Shown: positions 22,964-34,042, counted from the first letter of the stretch. The stretch: DNA of 64,000 bases from Plasmopara viticola (GCA_001695595.3 MBPM02000093.1:186001-250000), one strand, 5' to 3'. The notes: generated by a model from the letters alone, not told the origin. Program-made: numbers and translations.

Positions 22964-24525
22964 ATGGACTATTCAACTGAAAAAGAGGGGATAAAGCGGA
23001 GGAAGGTCATGAGCAACGAAGTTTTTGAGACGCCCGAGCCAGAAGGATCCTTTCAGCCCTACGCTCCAGCAAATGCGTCCATCCATCTTTCTCGTGGAGG
23101 TACGTACACTAACCCTGAGGTTGAGCTTTACGAAAAGGTATGGCCAGTATTTTTCACTACAACTGCGAAAATCTTGGCTTATACGGCAAAGTCATGGTCG
23201 TTATTCAATGTAGAGCTTCATGGAACTGGACGTGCAGGAACTTTCACCTACACAAGCCTTTGAAGTATTTATGGGCAGAGTCTACAGTGCGAATCAACTC
23301 TCTTGTCCCACTTAACAAGATTTGATCGAAATTATCAAATGTCTTCTTTTTGTAGAACCCGTTCTACCCAAACAAACAGAGTTCGAGTCTTCATTTGGCT
23401 CAGCCAGCCGACCAACATTAGAATCTCCGCTGGCACGGTTTACACGGCTATCGCTTGAGCTCAAGGAGCTGGAAGAAGACCTGACACTACTGGCAACCGA
23501 TGCCGAGCACAAGAAGCACCAAGTGATGGTGGATGCTGGTCAGGAAGCCGAATTTAGTGAAGTTATGCAAGGCCTCAACATGTTGAAACTAAACTTGTCG
23601 TCTCTGGAGAAAAACACAAACTTTCAGCCGTTCCTGCGCTCTGGTCCGACGGCGTCGAATGCTGATGCGGCACTGACTTTGCAACGAGATTTGACGGCCA
23701 AGTTTTTTCAGCAAATAGACGCGCTCAAACGTCAGCAACAAGGCCAAACAAGTGCATCTTTTGCTTCAGACAGTGCGCCTATTGTGTATGAAATTTACAG
23801 CAATGGAGAATCAAATGCGGTTGATCAAGACGCCAAGACGCGGGTTGCAACACTTGAAGCCCGAATATCGACTCTGGAGAGAACGATTGGCAGCTTCCAG
23901 GGCCAGGAGTTGCAACTGGACGGTTTGACTTCACTCAATGGGGCGTCAAGTGCGAGCTTGACGTCAGCTGTGGCGCAATTAGAAGAGCGTGTTGCATTAA
24001 TGAGCGAAAAAAATTTGGACGCCGTGAAAACGCGCACGACGGCTCTTGTTCACGAGCTTACTTTGCTGAGTAAATTAAAGCAGTCGCCAAATGTACAGGG
24101 GGCATTGAATTCGCAGGCTGACCGTGAACAGATTCAAAAGATCTTTGATAAACTTGGTAAACTTGACGCCGTTGCGGCGTCCGTGCCAACGATTGTGGAC
24201 CGCCTTGTCACTCTAAAATCGGTGCACGACGAAGCTATTTCGGTGACAGCTCGAATGAACAAGATGGAGCAAACACAAGCGTCTTTAAGCGAGTTGCTCG
24301 ACTCGGACAATGTCTTACTTAGTAATGTAAGTGATGAGGAAAGCATGCATGTTTTTATTAAAAGTGCTGGACGATTTCGATACGCCGATACTGATACTTG
24401 CGTATCTTGATATATTGAGTTAGATGGAGACAAGTCTAGCTGAGAACGTGCAGATATTCCAGTCAAATATCCAACAACTCGATGAGCGTATGGCTAAACT
24501 CCTTGCCTCGTCTGGTGGTCGCTAG
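22964..24525 (+). CDS. DCTN2: Dynactin subunit 2 (dynamitin, p50)
   Basis: Dynamitin is the coiled-coil shoulder subunit of dynactin, the activator of cytoplasmic dynein. Proposed exons: 22964-23137, 23214-23286, 23356-24326, 24424-24525. These join in frame to 439 residues (human protein about 401). The N-terminus carries the family signature EVFETPEP. The large exon has the ordered heptad-rich helices (FTRLSLELKELEEDL, RVATLEARISTLERTI, AQLEERVALMSEKN, QIQKIFDKLGKLDAV). The last exon (METSLAENVQIFQSNIQQL) completes the coiled coil. The final intron (24327-24423) is canonical GTAAGT...TAG. The 73-bp second exon is inferred: it is the only open piece that fixes the phase between exons 1 and 3, and it uses a GTGCGA donor. 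The start could also be the Met at 23009. It is convergent with the mucin-like gene, 163 bp away. Confidence 0.75.
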
Positions 24526-24688
24526 GTGGTAGCTAGGTGATCGTCAAAGATTAAAAAGCCACCGAAATGTCAACTGAATACTTGTCGCGCACTGTTTTGT
24601 AATAAATTACCTCAGAAATTTGACAATTGTTGTGTTTTGCGGGTCGCCTGCTATCTTGGTGATTTGTGCGGCTAGTGCAGGAACAAAA

Positions 24689-27600
24689 TTAGGGGAAAAT
24701 TCCAAGTTCTTTTACGCTCGTTGCGTCAAGTGTTTTGTCCTTCATTTCCAGACTACGTAACAGGCGAATTTGTCGTAGATGCCAGATAAATTTTATCTGT
24801 TTGTACAGGACATACAGCTGGCGAGAATTAAAAAGCACGAGGAGCGTCACTTGTAGCATAATGACAAGTGTCCCAACAAATTGTTGCATACTAACGTCTG
24901 TTGCAGGTGTAAGGAACAAACTGATGAGCGCATATGTGACCATCTTCATGACAAAGGCGGTAGAAGAGCACACGGTTTGAAACTCCATCGAGTACGGTGC
25001 ACATTCGACAGTATAAAGGAACATAGCAAGTTGCAGAGCCATCAGCAGAGTCAGTTGGGACGGCACGTCGCTCACAAGTCCGATAATGACGCCGGACAGG
25101 ATTTCTGCACCCATTTTGGCAACGAAAAAGAAACGGCTTTTGTAGTGATAATACTTGTAGTAGGCGCCCCACGCGAATTTGAAGTCTGAACTCGCTAGTT
25201 CGTCTTCGCTCTTGTTCCAGATCTTGACAACACCCAGCACAATCAAGCCGCAACAAACAAGTATAAGTTCACTTGTTGCAAAAGCAAAGACACTGTAGCT
25301 CTTGTGTTGTCGATCCTGCTCATTATACCGCATTTGGAATGAGCTAGTCATACTAAGCGCATACTCGCTTAGTAGGCAAATGGATAAACAAGACTGGATC
25401 AGCAGACGCATCAAGAGTCGGGCACGGGGTAAGTCGTCAAGTCGCTGAACTATGAGATCCAATTGTTGACGCAGCACAAGGCGAAGCAGACAGTAGAGCA
25501 TTGCTACGCCTCCTGCTACGCCCCCAACGACACTACCAAATACAATAGTAGTTTTTGTAAAGAGCTCTTCTGGTTTAACACCGATCCTCTCAGCATAGGC
25601 AAGTACTCCTGATATAATATCTCCATCTGCAACCGTAAAACTTGAAACATTTTCACGCATAAGTTCTGCTTTGCCCTGGTCATTGTCTGTGGACTCGTAC
25701 GCGCTGGTCGATTGTAAGTTGCACCAGCCAAGTGCGTCTGTGAATCGAAAATAAAAGTCAGGAGCACTGGGGAGGCTTAGATGGCTGTTTGATGATAGAA
25801 ACTGCAAATAATTTATCATCGTAAAGAAGTCGTTTAAGTCAACAACAGGCGCTGCTTGTCCCCGGCTTGCGCTGCCTGCGCCGCCACTGAAAGTATTTAA
25901 AATCTCCTGTGATACGGTCGCACCCGTTGTGACACTCGATACAGCAGCTGTGCCGGTCGTTACTATGCTGATGACGACACTCACAATATTTGTTGTTGCT
26001 GCTATGGCTACCAAAATGTTCGCAGAGCTGCTGGCAGTGTCACGTGTAGGACCGAAGATATGAGCCAAGTCGCTGATTGCTTGATGGAAATTTTGCTCAT
26101 CATAATTGCCTAAGTCTGTGTTGACTTCATTTTGGGTGCTCGATTTGGCCAAGGGGCCTGTACTGTTGATGATAGCGCTCGCTGCAATACTGGAAGTGAG
26201 TAGATTGCTTGGCGCGATTTCAATCTCAAGACTCGATTTCTTCGAAAATTGCGTTAAAGAATTTGAAGCAACACGATCAGTTGAATTTCGTTTTGGAAGC
26301 GACGATGGTGTTGTCCTGTCTTGTGGTGAGAGGCTTGTTACAGGTGAGGAGTTTAATAAGCTTGAGGCTACACTGCGGCCAGAGGCCGAAAACGTCGCCG
26401 ATCTAGACGGAACATTCGTTAATGATCCAGTATCGGGTCTGGTATCAGTGAATAAGTCACTTCCCTGAGCACTTGAGAAACTTGAAGATAAGGAGTTTTC
26501 TAGTGTGTTAGTCGACGGCGACGTGCTTGCGATAAAAAAGGCTGCGTTTTGTGCTGTATCTGTTGCCACCGTAGCCAGCGCGTCAGCAAGTTGAGGGCTT
26601 GCGGCGATCGGAGTATTTTCCACCGTATCTGTAGCCAAAAAGCCTGGCATAGTAAACGGCTGCATTGTCGTTTGTACCTGTGGAATCGAATTAATAGGCA
26701 CTGTAGCATCTCCAGCATTTGTTGGCACAACACTTGACGATGGCACTTCTAAAGTCGATGGTGTCGCCAAATCCGAGACTGGCGCTTCTGCTGTCGTTAA
26801 AGATGAAGTATCCGCTAAAAGCGGTATGTTGGACGAAATCGTATTTATTGATGAAGATGATGCTACAGTAGTCGGTGACGATGGCGACGCTGCCAACGGC
26901 GTCAAAGGTGTTGCTATTGTGGCTATTGGCTGCACCGATGTCGCCGGCAAATCTGTCACTGCAGCGGAAGTCGTCGTCGGGATCGCCGTTTCGATCGCTG
27001 CCGCGACCGTCGTCAGCGTATCTGCCAACAATGGCACGTCACCAAAGGATGTTGCACTTGTTGGTGTTGGTGCTGGAGCGATCGTCGCAGTATTCGTGGA
27101 CGTAGTCGCCGATACAATCGCTGGAGTAGGCAGTGCCTCACCTGGTAATGAAGTCGCAGGAGGCGTCGAGCTCGTCGCTGGTATCGCAGGAGGCGTAGCA
27201 CTTGTTGATGTGATAGTCAATGGACTCATTGGTGGCTGAGTGGACGCGGGTGAACCAGTAAAAAGCGGCACAATGTTCGAAGGTTGAGTCGATTCTATAG
27301 AACTTGACGGTACAAATGTGATCGGTGCAGCAATGCCGGGGGCTACAGTATCAGCAAGGTTGATATTGGGAACACCAGAATTCGAGATTCCAGTCACTGG
27401 TGCGGTAAAAGGTGTCTCTGGTGTCAAAGTCTCAGCTAAAATCGGTATGTCATCAACTGGGTCTTCGGTTGTTGGGGCTGACGTTACTGCCGAACCGGCG
27501 ACCGGTACACCCGTCATCGATGCCGGTACGAAGATGTCTTCAGCCGGAGTATCGGCAAGCAACAATATGTCATCAATCGGGGCCTCTGACACTGGGGCTG

Positions 27601-30184
27601 GCACAACTGGTGCCGCAGTCACAGGTTCACCAATCGGTGAGCCCGTTACTGGTGCTGAGGTGCTTAGAGTTGGAGTATCGGAAAGAATCGGAATGTCACT
27701 AACAGATGTTTCTGTCGCTGGGGCTGGCGTTACTGGAGGTTCGATGATCGGTGCCCCCGTCATCGGTGCACTTGTCACCGGTACATCCATCGCTGGTGCA
27801 TTTGTCACTGGTACATCCGTCACCGGTGCATCTAGTGTTAGTGTGGAGGTGGCTGGAGCTGGTAAATCGGCAAGAATTGAAATATCGGTAATCGGTGCCC
27901 CCGTCACTGGTGCACTTGTCACTGGTACATCCGTCGCTAGTGCACTTGTCACTGGTACATCCGTCGTCGGTGCATTCGGTTCAAGTGTGGAGGCGGCTGG
28001 AGCTGATAAATCGGCAAGAATTAAATTATCAGTAATCGGTGCCCCCGTCACTGGTGCACTTGTCACTGGTACATCCGTCGTTGGTGCATTCGGTTCTAGT
28101 GTGGAGGTGGCTGGAGCTGGTAAATCGGCAAGAATTGGGATATCAGCAATCGGTGCCCCCGTCACTGGTGCACTTGTCACTGGTACATCCGTCGCTGGTG
28201 CATTTGTCACTGGTACATCTGTCGCTGGTGCATTTGTCACTGGCACATCCGTCGCTGGTGCATTTGTCGATGGTATATCCGTCACCGGTGCATCTGGTCT
28301 TAATGTGAAGGTGGCTGGAGCTGGTAAATCGTCAAGAATTGGAATATCAGAAATCGGTGCCCCCGTCACTGGTGCACTTGTCACTGGTACATCCGTCGCT
28401 AGTGCACTTGTCACTGGTACATCCGTCGTCGGTGCATTCGGTTCAAGTGTGGAGGCGGCTGGAGCTGGTAAATCGGCAAGAAGTGAAATATCAGTAATCG
28501 GTGCCCCCGTCAATGGTGCACTTGTCACTGGTACATCCGTCGCTAGTGCATTTGTCACTAATACGTCCGTCGTTGGTACATTCGATTCAAGTGTGGAGGC
28601 GGCTGGAGCTGGTAAATCGGCAAGAATTGGGATATCAGCAATCGGTGCCCCCGTCACTGGTGCACTTGTCACTGGTACATCCGTCGCTGGTGCATTTGTC
28701 ACTGGTACATCTATCGCTGGTGCATTTGTCACTGGCACATCCGTCGCTGGTGCATTTGTCGATGGTATATCCGTCACCGGTGCATCTGGTCTTAATGTGA
28801 AGGTGGCTGGAGCTGGTAAATCGTCAAGAATTGGAATATCAGAAATTGGTGCCCCCGTCACTGGTGCATTTGTCACTGGTACATCCGTCGCTGGTGCATT
28901 TGTCACTGGTACATCCGTCGCTGGTGCATTTGTCACTGGCACATCCGTCGCTGGTGCATTTGTCGATGGTATATCCGTCACCGGTGCATCTGGTCTTAAT
29001 GTGAAGGTGGCCGGAGCTGGTGAATCGGCAAGAATTGGAATATCAGTAATCGGTGCCCCCGTCACTGGTGCGTTTGTCACTGGTACATCCGACACCAGTG
29101 CATCCGGTCTTAGTGTGGAAGTGGCTGGAGCTGGTATACCGGCAAGAATTGGATTATCAGTGATCGGTCCCCTTGTCGCTGATACATCCGTCACCGATGC
29201 ATCCGGTCTTAGTGTGGGGGTGACTGGAGTTGGTAAATCGGCATCAAATGGAATATCATCAGATGCGATTTCTATCACCGGAGCTGGTGCACTTGTAATC
29301 GGCGCACTTGTTTCCAGTACACTTGTGTCTGGTGTATTCGTCACTGGTGCCGTCGTTGTCGGTGCAAAGGGCATTGAAATTGGCGCATCACCATGGATCG
29401 GAATGTCATGCAACAAATCTTCAGTGGCTGGACCTGTCGTCATAGGTGACGATGTGGTCGATTCTGGTGTCATCGTTGGCGTTGGCGCTGCAGTTGACAA
29501 TGGTGGTTTATACGTCAAAGCACAATCCCCTGCGCTCTCTGTACAGCACACAATATTTTGCTGATTCCAGGCCGACCACTCCTCCGTGCATTTGGACATA
29601 CTCCAGCAAAACGGACCTCCTGATCCTTGGCTGGACTGTGTACAACACCAGCTGCTCTTATCATTGGAGTAGGCGCAATCATAGAATGCTTGTTGGGTTG
29701 GAAAGCTTGGAGGGGCGACATCTGAGGGCAGTTCAAATTGAAGCCGACGATCTTTACTTTGACGGTCAATGATGTGAGGCATTTGGGACTGAAGAGCGTT
29801 TTGCTGGAAACGATCGCTTTCGAGTCTTGTTGTGACAACCTCGTAGCAGACGCGGTCGTCTCGTGCCTTATCTGGACGACACTGGTAGCCCCGAAACTGC
29901 CACTTCACCACATTCGTAGCTGCTGTTTCCTCTGGTAGACGCTGCAGCGAGAAGTAGACGTTGACCCATGGTAAGTCTCGAATGTACAAGGCGTCGCTAA
30001 CCTGTTTGTACGTGCCAATGTGTACCTGGCCGAAGACGTTCAAGTGAAGATCAACAGCGACCATCTTAAGTCTATCTTCAATGGCAAAGTCGAGGCCTGA
30101 ATGTTGGTAAGTAGCAATCGGGGTTGTCGCTGCGCCAACATGTTGCCCTATTACCGTCAACTCGGTAACTCGCCGCCACCGCAT
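24689..30184 (-). CDS. Giant mucin-like polytopic surface protein
   Basis: Single 1831-codon ORF, unknown family. Residues 1-165 form a globular domain (motifs DFAIEDRLKMVAVDLHLNVF, DLPWVNVYFSLQRL). Residues about 170-225 are Cys-rich (CAYSNDKSSWCCTQ, CWSMSKCTEEWS, IVCCTESAGDC). Residues about 230-1030 are a Thr/Pro/Ala/Val stalk built from nested repeats of the type APVTDVPVTNAPATDVPVTS, a dense O-glycosylation substrate. A Ser/Thr-rich linker leads to about 1540-1831, with seven or eight hydrophobic helices (for example VFGSVVGGVAGGVAMLYCLL, SELILVCCGLIVLGVV, GAEILSGVIIGLV, FVGTLVIMLQVTLLVLF). The order ectodomain, stalk, polytopic membrane end suggests a wall- or host-facing receptor or channel. 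No signal peptide begins at this Met. An in-frame TAG at 30206-30208 precedes an open HTFDFAL stretch, so a 5' exon with a signal peptide is possible. Confidence 0.85.
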   Translation of the reverse strand: MRWRRVTELTVIGQHVGAATTPIATYQHSGLDFAIEDRLKMVAVDLHLNVFGQVHIGTYKQVSDALYIRDLPWVNVYFSLQRLPEETAATNVVKWQFRGYQCRPDKARDDRVCYEVVTTRLESDRFQQNALQSQMPHIIDRQSKDRRLQFELPSDVAPPSFPTQQAFYDCAYSNDKSSWCCTQSSQGSGGPFCWSMSKCTEEWSAWNQQNIVCCTESAGDCALTYKPPLSTAAPTPTMTPESTTSSPMTTGPATEDLLHDIPIHGDAPISMPFAPTTTAPVTNTPDTSVLETSAPITSAPAPVIEIASDDIPFDADLPTPVTPTLRPDASVTDVSATRGPITDNPILAGIPAPATSTLRPDALVSDVPVTNAPVTGAPITDIPILADSPAPATFTLRPDAPVTDIPSTNAPATDVPVTNAPATDVPVTNAPATDVPVTNAPVTGAPISDIPILDDLPAPATFTLRPDAPVTDIPSTNAPATDVPVTNAPAIDVPVTNAPATDVPVTSAPVTGAPIADIPILADLPAPAASTLESNVPTTDVLVTNALATDVPVTSAPLTGAPITDISLLADLPAPAASTLEPNAPTTDVPVTSALATDVPVTSAPVTGAPISDIPILDDLPAPATFTLRPDAPVTDIPSTNAPATDVPVTNAPATDVPVTNAPATDVPVTSAPVTGAPIADIPILADLPAPATSTLEPNAPTTDVPVTSAPVTGAPITDNLILADLSAPAASTLEPNAPTTDVPVTSALATDVPVTSAPVTGAPITDISILADLPAPATSTLTLDAPVTDVPVTNAPAMDVPVTSAPMTGAPIIEPPVTPAPATETSVSDIPILSDTPTLSTSAPVTGSPIGEPVTAAPVVPAPVSEAPIDDILLLADTPAEDIFVPASMTGVPVAGSAVTSAPTTEDPVDDIPILAETLTPETPFTAPVTGISNSGVPNINLADTVAPGIAAPITFVPSSSIESTQPSNIVPLFTGSPASTQPPMSPLTITSTSATPPAIPATSSTPPATSLPGEALPTPAIVSATTSTNTATIAPAPTPTSATSFGDVPLLADTLTTVAAAIETAIPTTTSAAVTDLPATSVQPIATIATPLTPLAASPSSPTTVASSSSINTISSNIPLLADTSSLTTAEAPVSDLATPSTLEVPSSSVVPTNAGDATVPINSIPQVQTTMQPFTMPGFLATDTVENTPIAASPQLADALATVATDTAQNAAFFIASTSPSTNTLENSLSSSFSSAQGSDLFTDTRPDTGSLTNVPSRSATFSASGRSVASSLLNSSPVTSLSPQDRTTPSSLPKRNSTDRVASNSLTQFSKKSSLEIEIAPSNLLTSSIAASAIINSTGPLAKSSTQNEVNTDLGNYDEQNFHQAISDLAHIFGPTRDTASSSANILVAIAATTNIVSVVISIVTTGTAAVSSVTTGATVSQEILNTFSGGAGSASRGQAAPVVDLNDFFTMINYLQFLSSNSHLSLPSAPDFYFRFTDALGWCNLQSTSAYESTDNDQGKAELMRENVSSFTVADGDIISGVLAYAERIGVKPEELFTKTTIVFGSVVGGVAGGVAMLYCLLRLVLRQQLDLIVQRLDDLPRARLLMRLLIQSCLSICLLSEYALSMTSSFQMRYNEQDRQHKSYSVFAFATSELILVCCGLIVLGVVKIWNKSEDELASSDFKFAWGAYYKYYHYKSRFFFVAKMGAEILSGVIIGLVSDVPSQLTLLMALQLAMFLYTVECAPYSMEFQTVCSSTAFVMKMVTYALISLFLTPATDVSMQQFVGTLVIMLQVTLLVLFNSRQLYVLYKQIKFIWHLRQIRLLRSLEMKDKTLDATSVKELGIFP
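27760..29240. repeat. Nested coding tandem repeats in the mucin-like gene
   Basis: A 30-bp unit (on the plus strand TTTGTCACTGGTACATCCGT followed by CGCTGGTGCA, encoding ten residues such as VTNAPATDVP on the minus strand) is repeated, and is itself grouped into higher-order blocks. Each block starts with the landmark ATCGGTGCCCCCGTCA. I see that landmark, or a close variant, at about 27891, 28033, 28150, 28352, 28500, 28640, 28846 and 29050, so blocks are about 120-205 bp and differ by whole 30-bp units. Near-identity of neighbouring blocks (28150-28352 against 28640-28846) points to recent duplication. Confidence 0.9.
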
Positions 30185-30232
30185 CAGTGCGAAATCGAAA
30201 GTGTGCTACACTATCCGAGCGCGTCCGCCACG

Positions 30233-30592
30233 ATGGTGTGTTCAATCCTGTGCCCATTATTTCTCTTTTCGTACGGCCTGAACATTTGCGCCGCTTCGAG
30301 GGATCAATTGCGGAAAAAACGAGGATTCTACAGCGTTAACCCTAGTGTATTTGTATCAATGGTACGTTACAAAATCTTCTTTTCTTTGAAATATTTGTAC
30401 TATATTCTTCGAGTGGTGTAGGTCAATAAAATGAAGACTATCCGGTATTATACCGAGTCGACAAAAATCGATAGAGACAAGTCGTCGACACATTACTATA
30501 TCGATTATCAAAAACTGGAGGGAGTCCGAAGAATTGCGTGTCTTTCTGCACACATCAGCCGTAGAAAGTACTGCGTAATTCGTCACACTTAA
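30233..30592 (+). CDS. Candidate small secreted protein, two exons
   Basis: Proposed exons 30233-30361 and 30422-30592, joined in frame to 99 residues. The first exon opens with a strong signal peptide (MVCSILCPLFLFSYGLNICA, cut likely after ICAA), followed by SRDQLRKKRGFYSVNP. The 60-bp intron has a canonical GTACGT donor and a TAG acceptor after a T-rich tract, and is phase 0. The second exon stays open for 56 codons rich in Lys, Arg and Tyr (KIDRDKSSTHYYIDYQKL, CLSAHISRRKYC). DQLRK soon after the cut site loosely recalls degenerate RxLR-type host-targeting motifs, but it is not a true RxLR and no EER follows. The start lies 48 bp from the mucin-like ORF on the other strand, so the two would share a promoter or overlap at their 5' ends. 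The whole model is inference. Confidence 0.4.
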
Positions 30593-32271
30593 TTGCACTT
30601 TGAGTCAACTTAATGCTCACGCGAGTAAGCGGTCTTCCTGGTTCCTTTATATGGCTACGGAGTGACCAGCACGACTTTTTCCAATTGTCGGATGCAAAAA
30701 TTTCTACCTTTACGACTCAAAGAGGTTGGAATTACCACGAAGACAGCTATGATCTTGGGCGGCTAGGTGCGCTTTGCGCTCGCACTCTAATACTTGGGTG
30801 CAGCTGACTATTTACCCGTGTAATTAATTAACCTAAGTTTGTTGTCTTCTATGACCACAGAAATAGCAGCGTTTTTTTCCTCTCTCGCGCTCACAAATCT
30901 TTTTTAGGAAGCGAGAGCTTTATAAAAGTTAAATCAATCAAGAGAGCTTATAACGTCTATTGCTGGGTTGTTACTCTCCGAACAAGTCACTGTAACTGCC
31001 TCTTTGAACTGCCTAACGCCTCTTTTGCAATTCTTTACGGTGCAGACCGCGGCGACCCGAAAGACTGATACATCTACGAACATACTCGCATCTCCAGTAT
31101 GCCCTCGATAAAAAATCGTCCAAGGCCGCTATTTTGAGTCCATACCCAACGACCTTAAACGCTGCCGAGAAAGCAGCATCTGCTACTATGGCTGCGACAA
31201 ACAAGGACGACTTATTAAAAGGAGTCCGAAAGCTAAATTTTCGGCTCGTTTTAAGCTCTGATGAGTCGCTAGTAAAGACCGTGGCATCAGATTCAGCAAA
31301 GACCGGTCAGCAGGAAGCGGGGCGTTTTTTGGTAAAGATCTCATAACGGTACGCATCATAAGTGCTCAGCTACTAAATTCTTTGCAGCTTTTGAAGCAGA
31401 AAGTAGCCGCTGTGGAGGGCTAATTGTACACTTATGCGTACGAGATTATGACAAACTCTTTTTGAGTCTTGGTAGACCCTTGTGCATCGACAAATATTGC
31501 TAATTGATATAAAAGACGCAGCCATTTAATACAGGCTTACTGGTGCTCTACAAGGTCAAGGTAGAGTATTCGGGATCAGTTTGAAACGATTCTGGACATG
31601 TTTGAAGTCGAAAAAAGCTGTCTTCGAGGTTGAAAATAGTGACAGCACAAATTTATTATTTGTCTTCAACATGCACAAACATTACTTAATCCTGAGCATG
31701 CTGTGAAGAAAAAGGCGTGAAATCAGTATAGATTGGCGAAGCAAGATCATAGGTGCCAACCGCTTAATTATGCGCTGCAACGCTCGGGTGAGTCATATAT
31801 TCTTCGGACAGCACCTTCGTAAAAAGCCTGGGCAATTACAGCTTTAAAAAGTTTCTGAGCGGGTAATCAAATTCTACTTGTAGCACTGGCTTATGAGCTT
31901 GAAGAGCCTATCCTTGGAAGCATATGGCTATCAGCTTTAGACGATATAATTATTGTAAGGGGTTGATGCTAGCAGCCAAATTCTCAAGTCGAAAGGTGGC
32001 TTCCTGTAAAAAAAAATCATATTGATTGTATAGCCAACTTCTGGTATTTTACATAAGATTGCATTTCAAAAGACCTAAGCAAAAGTAAAAAAACTGCCTT
32101 TTTAGTGTGAGTAAACTTAGTCGCTCATTAATAATTACAAGCAGGACTAATGCGCATAAACGGTCTATTAATCACATCAGTTTCTAAACTGCAGTCAATT
32201 GCACACTTGATCCTGGTAGTAAATCGTCGCTCAAAGTAGGATCGCGTATCTCTCTGCATGCCCTATCTGTG

Positions 32272-32306
32272 CAAGGAGCTGTAAGACTATATCTTACAGC
32301 TCCTTG
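32272..32306 (+). repeat. 15-bp perfect stem-loop followed by T run
   Basis: CAAGGAGCTGTAAGA pairs exactly with TCTTACAGCTCCTTG across a 5-nt loop (CTATA), then TTTTTT follows. The form is that of a bacterial intrinsic terminator, but no gene ends here and the host is a eukaryote, so its role is unclear. Confidence 0.7.
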
Positions 32307-34042
32307 TTTTTTGCGAGCACCTTTTTATTCAGCACTTCGCAAAGCTTATAGAATAGTACCGTATTCACCATTTCTCGGATGCGCCTTATCCGCTGCGTAA
32401 CAGAATTGCTGTCTTTTATGGCCAAAAAACGGCTGTGTTTGAGTCCTTATCGGACTGGAACGCGTCACGGTCGATTCCTACGAAAAAACTTTAAGCGCTA
32501 TAGACTAAGCAGCACAAACTCCGATAGCTCCCCCCATAAAGTATTAAGTCGATTAAATTTAATTAGACCTTAGTTAGGAGGATGTAACGCTTTAAAACCA
32601 TCATAAAGTTTCTTGAGTTCATGGGTTAAAAGTTTTGCCTGACCGATCAATCTGACGACAAATTAAATGCTTTGAGTTGTATCCACGAGCTCGGAAGCTA
32701 CTTTAATAGCATCATCTCGAAATGAGAGGGGGGTTTTCGAAGCCATAAAGCATTCTTTACGCCATAAATAGCATTCTTGCTGCCTAAAGGCATATTCCCT
32801 GAGGTCACTGGACGAGGGAGAAAGGTAGTCGTGCGTTCTCCATCGCAAAAGGGTGGGAGGCTCTTTTGAAGCCAATCAGTTTTTTAAGCAGCTAAATCAC
32901 CTTTGGCTTGCCACTCGGCGTAGGTGCAACCATTTCAGCAGCCACCCGCTTCGTGCCTAGACTGACACTACGTACCAGAAGTACGTAGTGAGAAGATCAC
33001 TCTTCTTATGAGTGATGGATAACATGTTTCCCTTTTCAATCAAATAAAAGATTAATCTTGATGGGTGATGATGTAAGAGACCGTAACAAAACGCCGAGCT
33101 TCTGTGCTTAGCGCCTAGCTCTTCGTTAAAAGAAAAAAAGGCATAGTGACTCTCGGTGTCTTTAAGGAAACTCTGTTGCCATTTTAGGGTAATCAAAAAA
33201 AAAGAGACAAAGCTCTAATGAAACTGCGAGGCCGAGTTTAGTGCATGTTAATATATTCATAAGTTTAATTTAAATGTCATTGTCTAGATTGAATAAGTCT
33301 TAAAACTGCGGTCTAATGCACACTTCGATCCGCCCAAGAGACACTAGAATTACCGACTAAAAATAATATGTTGCCAGCCAAAACTTAATGTAAAAATTTC
33401 ACCAGCGACTGTGTCGTAAAATCTACATTCAGCAAATCTGCTGTAAAAAAGTCGTGAGCGCATCCTACCGACGGGATTACAAGGTGAGATCAACGGCAAC
33501 GCTATAACTCCTCAAAGTAAGAAGCGCAGTGTAACAGTGATGCCCGAGCTGGAATAGTTGCGTAACACGGTAATTTTCTGAGCCGACAAACAAAGCCATT
33601 CATTTCGCTTAAATGTTGCCAATCTTTTTTACAACAATTCCTCACCTTTTGCCTCTGTCCAAAACACCTCAGGTATCACATCAATGAAGAGCCAAAAAAA
33701 ATTCTGAAAAAAGGCCATGACAAATAACGTGCCATGTTTGCGTAACGGGTTACAAACCCAATGCTTGACACATTTAGTGATTGATATATCACATTGTGTG
33801 ACTTAGGTCATGTGATGATTTAGGATATGCAGTACTGAGTACTGATAAGAAATCAGAAAAGCAAATCATGGTCTAATGACCACATTTGAAAGAAAATACT
33901 GTGTAGGATAGTAACTGTAGAACCTTAATCCTACAAGGGTTATCATTGATCAAGCTATACATATTTTGGCTAAAAAAGACTGAATTATATCAAGTCTTAG
34001 CATAAATTCGTTTACTATCTTTTGAAGTCAAGCAGATAGTGA

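Noticed and set aside
27318..29564. 748-codon ORF on the plus strand, antisense to the mucin-like gene
   Set aside because: The GTC/GGT/GCA/ACA-type repeat is free of stops on both strands; this frame has no globular ends, no signal peptide and no conserved domain. It is a shadow of the minus-strand repeat.
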